Assembly (NCBI GenBank): GCA_016584495.1
Contig: WAID01000003.1
Location: forward strand, 806,001 to 870,000
Length of the DNA: 64,000 nucleotides
DNA from: Celoporthe dispersa
Taxonomy: Eukaryota > Ascomycota > Sordariomycetes > Diaporthales > Cryphonectriaceae
Direction: 5' to 3'
Part shown: positions 59,571 to 64,000 of the stretch, in pieces
Position numbering within the stretch: position 1 is the first letter of the stretch
How the letters are laid out: every line of letters starts with the position of its first letter
Position numbers and translations under genes: made by a program
The notes under the pieces: generated by a model
What the model was told of the DNA's origin: nothing
What the model saw: only the letters and a program-made list of their open reading frames with translations
Database searches by the model: none

Positions 59571-61480
59571 GGGGGGAAGTGCTTGGTCTTATATAGACGC
59601 AGGGCAAAATGGCAGGTCTACTAGTCTCTCAGCACATGCACCGGGCTTTCACTCCTTTCGCGCACTTGATTGTCTAGTCATGAAGCCATGATGCTTCTTT
59701 GTTTTAGTCAAGACGCCTGGTTGTCTAGTAAGACAACTGGTTAGCTAATTAATACAGGGGCCACTCCTCCTAGTGAGACCACTTGGCCTTGTGGGGCATG
59801 AGCTAGGTCTTATTGTCTCGTGAGGAGATTCACTTGGTTATTGGTCATGACATTTTAGTATCTGGTCATACCACTTGGTTATCTAAAAAGGTGTCTTGAG
59901 CCTGTAGTACAGAACTAGGAATTTCTTTTCTTTTCTTTTCTTTCCTAGCAAAACCGCTTGGCCTGATGGGATGATGGCTAGGCGCTTTGGTCATGGAGTA
60001 CTTGGATGTGTGGTCATGTTTCTAGTGAGGGCTCTTGGTTAATGAACCCAGGTACCAAGCTTCCTAGCAAATGAAAGGCGCCTTGCCTAAGGGCACATGA
60101 GCTTATAGCACAAAGCCGGGGCTTTTTTTCTTTCTTTTTTTCTTCCGTCCTCCTTTTTTTCTTCTCTTTCTCCAAGCAAAATCGCTTGGCATTATAGGAT
60201 GGTGGCTAGGCTCTTTGGTCATGGAGTATTTGGATGCATGATCATGTTTCTAGTGAGGACTCCTAAGTTAAAGTAATTGACCCAGACATCAAGCTTCCTA
60301 GCAAAGGACAGCCGCTTAGGCTTCTAGCCAAGTGTCCTAATGATGCCCTTGGTCATATGCAAGGTGAAGACACTAGATTCTTTAGTGACAGGCTGTGTGG
60401 TGATAGTGCCACCTTTTTTGTGTGTGTGTGGAGCAGAGAAGGGTCCTTGGAGAAGCAGCTCGCATCCTAGCAAGCCAAGGCGTGCCCAGGCGGCCTGGTG
60501 ATGGCAGCAGTCACCTGTCAGTGAGCCGTCCTTGCCCACTGGCACTTGATCTTGGGGTGTGTCCTGGTAAGAGAGCTTGGTCCCTGGTATGGGCGCTTGG
60601 GATCTGTAGTGATAGTAATTACCAGGTCTCATGGCAGCAGAAGTAGGGTCTCTGATCAGGGTACTTGGTCATCTGGTCAGCACGCTTGGCTTCCAAGAGG
60701 AGAACTTGAAGCCCTGAAGTTCTGGCAAGAAAACTTGGTGTCACAGCCCAAGAGGGCTCTGGTGCCCTAGCGAGGAAGCTTGGCCACTGTCTAGGTGCGG
60801 CCTCTAGGGCCAGGTCTTCTGGAAAGAGACAGGTACTTTGGAAAGAAGACTGAACCAGTGAGGGCGCTTGATCTTCTGGAAGAGAGCTAGGTGGCCCCTG
60901 TGGATTCAGCGAGGAGACCCAGTAGAGGACTTAGTAGGAGACCTAGCAAGTGAAGTTTGCCCTGTAGTATTGATGCTATGGCCTCTGAGAGGGCACTATG
61001 TTATCTAGACAGAACGCTTGTACATCTAGTCCAGCCGCTTGGCTTAGTAGGAGGGGAACTTGGTGTTCCAGCAATGAAACTTCCCTAGAAAATGACCTAG
61101 CCAGTGAAGCTGGTCCTCTGTTAATCATGCTAGGTGTCTTGAGAAAGCGCCAGGTTCTTTAGAGAGGACCGTAGGTCTTCATGTGGCCTGGAAAGAAGGC
61201 TTAGTTTTGTTTGGTTATAGTGCTAAAGTTCTCTGGTGACAACCCCAGGCCTTGTAGAGAGGACACCAGGCTGACCAGTAAAGACACTTGGCCTTCTAGG
61301 AAGGGAGCGGGAGGGGACACTTGGTCACTTGGAGGAGAGCTCACAGAACAGAGAAAGTGGATGTGGGTGAGAGTGGGACTGAGAGAGACATTGGTGTCCA
61401 GCCCACATGAATCATGACACCCATCTCACATGGAAACATCTACCAAGGCATTCATAGAGATACCCTGTATCCTTTTTGAT
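59571..61480. other. gene-free stretch of diverged repeats
   Basis: No protein is supported. Short words such as CTTGGT, TCTAGT, CTAGCAA and CTTGGCC recur through the whole stretch on the plus strand, as if it were built from an old repeat. The clearest remnant is a pair of diverged direct copies listed separately. Two pyrimidine tracts (about 59926-59945 and 60124-60173) precede the two copies. Confidence 0.6.
59947..60309 (+). repeat. diverged direct repeat, period about 227 bp
   Basis: Copy 1 (59947-60075) and copy 2 (60174-60309) align along about 130 bp: AGCAAAACCGCTTGG versus AGCAAAATCGCTTGG, TTTGGTCATGGAGTACTTGG versus TTTGGTCATGGAGTATTTGG, GTTTCTAGTGAGGGCTC versus GTTTCTAGTGAGGACTC, AAGCTTCCTAGCAAA in both. 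Most differences I see are transitions. Confidence 0.8.
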
Positions 61481-61605
61481 TTTACAGAATGGCTTGGAAG
61501 CCCCCAGAACTAGACTGCACCACCACCGCTGCTACCTCAGCCAAGAGCATCCAGATTTTGGTCAGGTCCTTGTGCCCGCCTCCTTTCTCTGACACACCAG
61601 GCTGT

Positions 61606-62844
61606 TTACTTCTCCATGTGTGGATGCAGGTAGAACTGCTTGCCCTCATAGCCGTCCTCCTCGGCAGCCGCCTCCAGCCGCTCGTATACACTCCCGGACA
61701 GCCTGGGTGTCCCGTCCGACAGGGCCGCCGTGAGCGCTCTCGCCCGCTCAGGCTTGGACGTAGACGTCGTCAGAATCCCGCCGAGGTGGTCCCATGCCCA
61801 CCTGAGCAGGATCTCGTGAGGGCCCAGGCCCGTCTCCAGCGAGAGCTGGTCCAGGGCCGACATCAGCCCGGGGAGACCCAGACCGCTTCGACAGGCGGTC
61901 CGTCACCGGAGTCAGTACTCCATAGTCTGCCGAGGACAAGTGCCGAGGACAAGAGGTCAGCGACAAAGCCATGCCACGAGTATGCGCCGGTCATCTCTGG
62001 AGTGGGCGATGGCGAAATCCAAATCTCCATGGATGCTGGGATGGCTGACAAAAACTTCTCGTCGACTCACGCTTTGGGATGATGCCGTGCTCCAGCTCAA
62101 AAGCTCTTCTCTCCTCGTACTTGGGACTAGATAGCAGATGCGGGTTGCACTCGTACTCGTTGATCTGCGGCTTGTGCTTGATGTCTCCGCCCGCAAACTG
62201 GTCCTTGTAGTCATCTATGGTCCTTTTGAACAGGACGACGGAGGAGGAGAGAGAGAGAGAGAAGAATGTAAGAACCTTCGTGAACCAAAAAAAAAAAAAA
62301 AAAAAAGAAGAAGAAGAAGAAGGAGAGGAAGAAAAAAAAGGGGTACTCACCAGTTCGACACGCCTATGATCCTCGCCACGCCCTGGTCCTTGAGCTCCTC
62401 CAGGACAGCCCACGCCTCCCTGTTGCTCAGGTTGTCCCCCTTGCCCCTGGGAGGGAAGTGCAGCAGCACGGCGTCGACGTAGCCCTCCAGCCCGAGCGCC
62501 TCGATGATGCCCCTGGCGCTGTCGACCAGATCCTGCCGCCCCGCCGGCTTCATGACACAGTACGTGTTGAGCTTGAGGCTGACGAAGAGGTCGCCGCGCG
62601 GGATGCGGGCGTCCCGGATGGCCCTGGCCGCGCTGGGCAGGTTCGTGTAGAGATCGCCGCAGTCCAGGTGGCGGAAGCCGGCTGCGAGGGCGGACTTGAC
62701 CTCGGCGTAGGAGTCGGTTGGTATGGGATGCGTGTGGCCTGGTGCCCACTTCATCAGCGAGCCCAGCCCAAAGCACAGCCGGGGCACCGTGTAGCCGCCA
62801 ATCTGCAGCGTCGCGGGGGCGGATCCAGTGTCTTCAGCAGCCAT
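61606..62844 (-). CDS. aldo-keto reductase
   Basis: NADPH-dependent carbonyl reductase fold. Exons are 62844-62351, 62222-62071 and 61926-61606, giving about 321 residues. The catalytic tetrad is visible: Asp61 and Tyr66 in FRHLDCGDLYTN, Lys91 in LFVSLKLN, His129 in VDAVLLHFPP. Further family words are GVARIIGVSNW and QINEYECNPHL. The third exon begins YGVLTPVTDRLSKRSGSP, then shifts frame at GGGG 61870-61873. With one C fewer on minus it continues GLMSALDQLSLETGL and ends QFYLHPHMEK at 61606. The gene stands next to a polyketide synthase on the same strand, so a tailoring role in that pathway is plausible but inferred; the substrate cannot be read from sequence. Intron 1 carries an A run and AAG repeats. 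Confidence 0.88.
62281..62341 (+). repeat. A-run and AAG repeat in AKR intron
   Basis: About 19 A followed by AGAAGAAGAAG and GGAAGAAAAAAAAG. Read on the minus strand it is a long polypyrimidine stretch within intron 1 of the aldo-keto reductase gene. Confidence 0.85.
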
Positions 62845-63811
62845 GGTTGGTAGTTGACGGCTCTGGATTGTTGCGGCAGAACAAAGTCCAGCAGCACGAT
62901 AAACCTGCTTGGTTCATGTATTTGTGATACCGCTCTTCCCGCCTCGGACGACTCGATTTTCGGGTAATCCGGGGCGAGAAGCAAGATGCCCGGAAAACCC
63001 GACGGGACCGCATTTGTGAAACGTCAGCAGTGACATTTCGACGGGTTGGATTAATTTATACTCATGATCATTGTCGGGTCAGACATGGTCTCGATGACAT
63101 TGTATTTGAAAAAACTGCTGCTACGCCTTGTGGTGGTGGGTTCCGATGTACAGGTTGGGTCGCTGGCCGCTCTAATGCCACTCGCTCGCAGTCTTTCACC
63201 ACAATGCAAAAATGTCTTGTTAAACCAATCGCTGTTCTAGAAAGGCATACAAAATACATACCATGGACTGGACTGCATGATCAAAAAGGATACCTGAGAG
63301 AGATGGCAGGCTGAAAAGAGAGAGGCTACGTACGAAACGAAGAGGGGAATGTAGAGAAAGGCGACAGCACTCGGGACTTTACACACGGCACTGGTCGGAG
63401 ATGAAGACACACACAAGTCCAAGGGAATATCTTTGAATCTACCTGAAAAACTACTGAATATGGAAAACATTTGACATGAGAGGAAACCCAAAAAGTCCTA
63501 TTCTAAAAAACGTTGTGGTGAAAAAAAAAATAAAAGAAAATCTAACAGGAGCCACCAGGATGCCTCAACACAGCGCCATGAGCTGGATGAATATCGTTAC
63601 ATCATTTTAAGGAACACCAACTCTTCTCATCCTCATCTTATCCCTCCCTTACCCCTCTCCACTAATCTTCATCGATCCCTGGAAGAAGGACTTGGTAGCG
63701 CTCAAGCCCCCCAGGGCATCAGCTCCGACTGGTGTGTGGAGAGGAGAACGGCGCCCTGCCTTTTTCATCCTCATCTCTCCCTTCTCCTCTCGTGTACAAG
63801 CATGAGGGCCT
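62845..63811. promoter_or_regulatory. interval between polyketide synthase 3' end and AKR start
   Basis: Both flanking genes are on the minus strand, so this 970 bp should hold the polyketide synthase 3' untranslated region (right part, A-rich near 63520-63545) and the AKR promoter (left part). No further gene or clear factor site was seen. Confidence 0.5.
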
Positions 63812-64000
63812 CTACTCGGCCTTGACGGTCACGAGCTTGCTCCGCTCGGCGATCTTGCCGGCGAACTTGTACATGGGCATGGCGGCCAGGATCTCGGGTA
63901 GCGCCATGTTGGCCTTCATCTCTCGCGAGATCCAGTTGCGGACCTCCATGGCCACGAGCGAGTCCACGCCGTAGACGTACATGGGCCGGTTGGGGTCGAC
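63812..64000 (-). CDS. polyketide synthase, C-terminal acyl carrier domain (partial)
   Basis: The last 62 codons of a gene entering from the right edge; TAG at 63814-63812. The frame reads DPNRPMYVYGVDSLVAMEVR, then NWISREMKANMALPEILAAM, then FAGKIAERSKLVTVKAE. The GVDSLVAMEVRNW core is the phosphopantetheine attachment motif (Ser of DSL) of an acyl carrier protein. The context NW..REMKAN..LPEIL is that of the C-terminal ACP of iterative type I polyketide synthases, most likely a highly reducing one. An NRPS-PKS hybrid ending in a PKS ACP cannot be excluded. The rest of the gene lies beyond base 64000. Confidence 0.9.
   Translation of the reverse strand, partial: VDPNRPMYVYGVDSLVAMEVRNWISREMKANMALPEILAAMPMYKFAGKIAERSKLVTVKAE

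Noticed and set aside
59021..59607. 180-192-codon frames on the minus strand
   Set aside because: They are produced by the stop-free minisatellite unit and have no start context or unique sequence.

Overview
The window is nuclear DNA of a filamentous ascomycete (Pezizomycotina, most probably a Sordariomycete). Its genes carry many short introns with GTAAGT/GTRNGT donors and YAG acceptors. Untranslated regions are pyrimidine-rich, simple repeats are frequent, and the families include a CFEM-type GPCR, a PD-(D/E)XK-like family common in ascomycetes and a polyketide synthase. There are no bacterial operons or ribosome binding sites.

The left two thirds (0.5-42.3 kb) is a core-gene landscape. 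In order it holds a protein O-mannosyltransferase (minus), saccharopine reductase LYS9 (minus) divergent from splicing factor PRP21/SF3A1 (plus), sorting nexin SNX3 (plus), tRNA-Gly(GCC) (plus), the mitochondrial pyrimidine-nucleotide carrier RIM2 (minus), an unknown protein with an acidic tail (plus), a large Q/N-rich RRM protein (minus), ARPC4 (minus) divergent from proteasomal deubiquitinase UBP6 (plus), an LSB5-like VHS-GAT protein (plus), a polyasparagine protein with a nuclease-like core (plus), and autophagy E2 ATG3 (plus).

The right third (about 42-64 kb) is accessory in character. It holds two more PD-(D/E)XK-like proteins (plus at 44 kb, minus at 57 kb), a CFEM-GPCR (minus at 51-52.5 kb), a decayed protein kinase fragment (58.5 kb), a G-rich minisatellite (59.1-59.6 kb) and a gene-free stretch of diverged repeats (59.6-61.5 kb). 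At the right edge an aldo-keto reductase lies beside the last 62 codons of a polyketide synthase, which suggests the border of a biosynthetic gene cluster continuing past base 64000. The stretches 46-51 kb and 52.5-56.5 kb contain coding-like pieces but no gene I can name.

The most striking cross-cutting observation is that at least nine otherwise well-conserved genes each carry one or two single-base frameshifts, nearly all at short homopolymers or base doublets (LYS9 3' end, PRP21 twice, SNX3, the RRM gene, UBP6, LSB5-like, the 37-kb gene twice, the 44-kb gene, the 57-kb gene, the AKR). Assuming one base more or less at each site restores the family-typical protein and makes the spliced length divisible by three wherever I checked it. 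I read this as homopolymer-type sequencing error rather than pseudogenisation. The coding spans below run over these sites.
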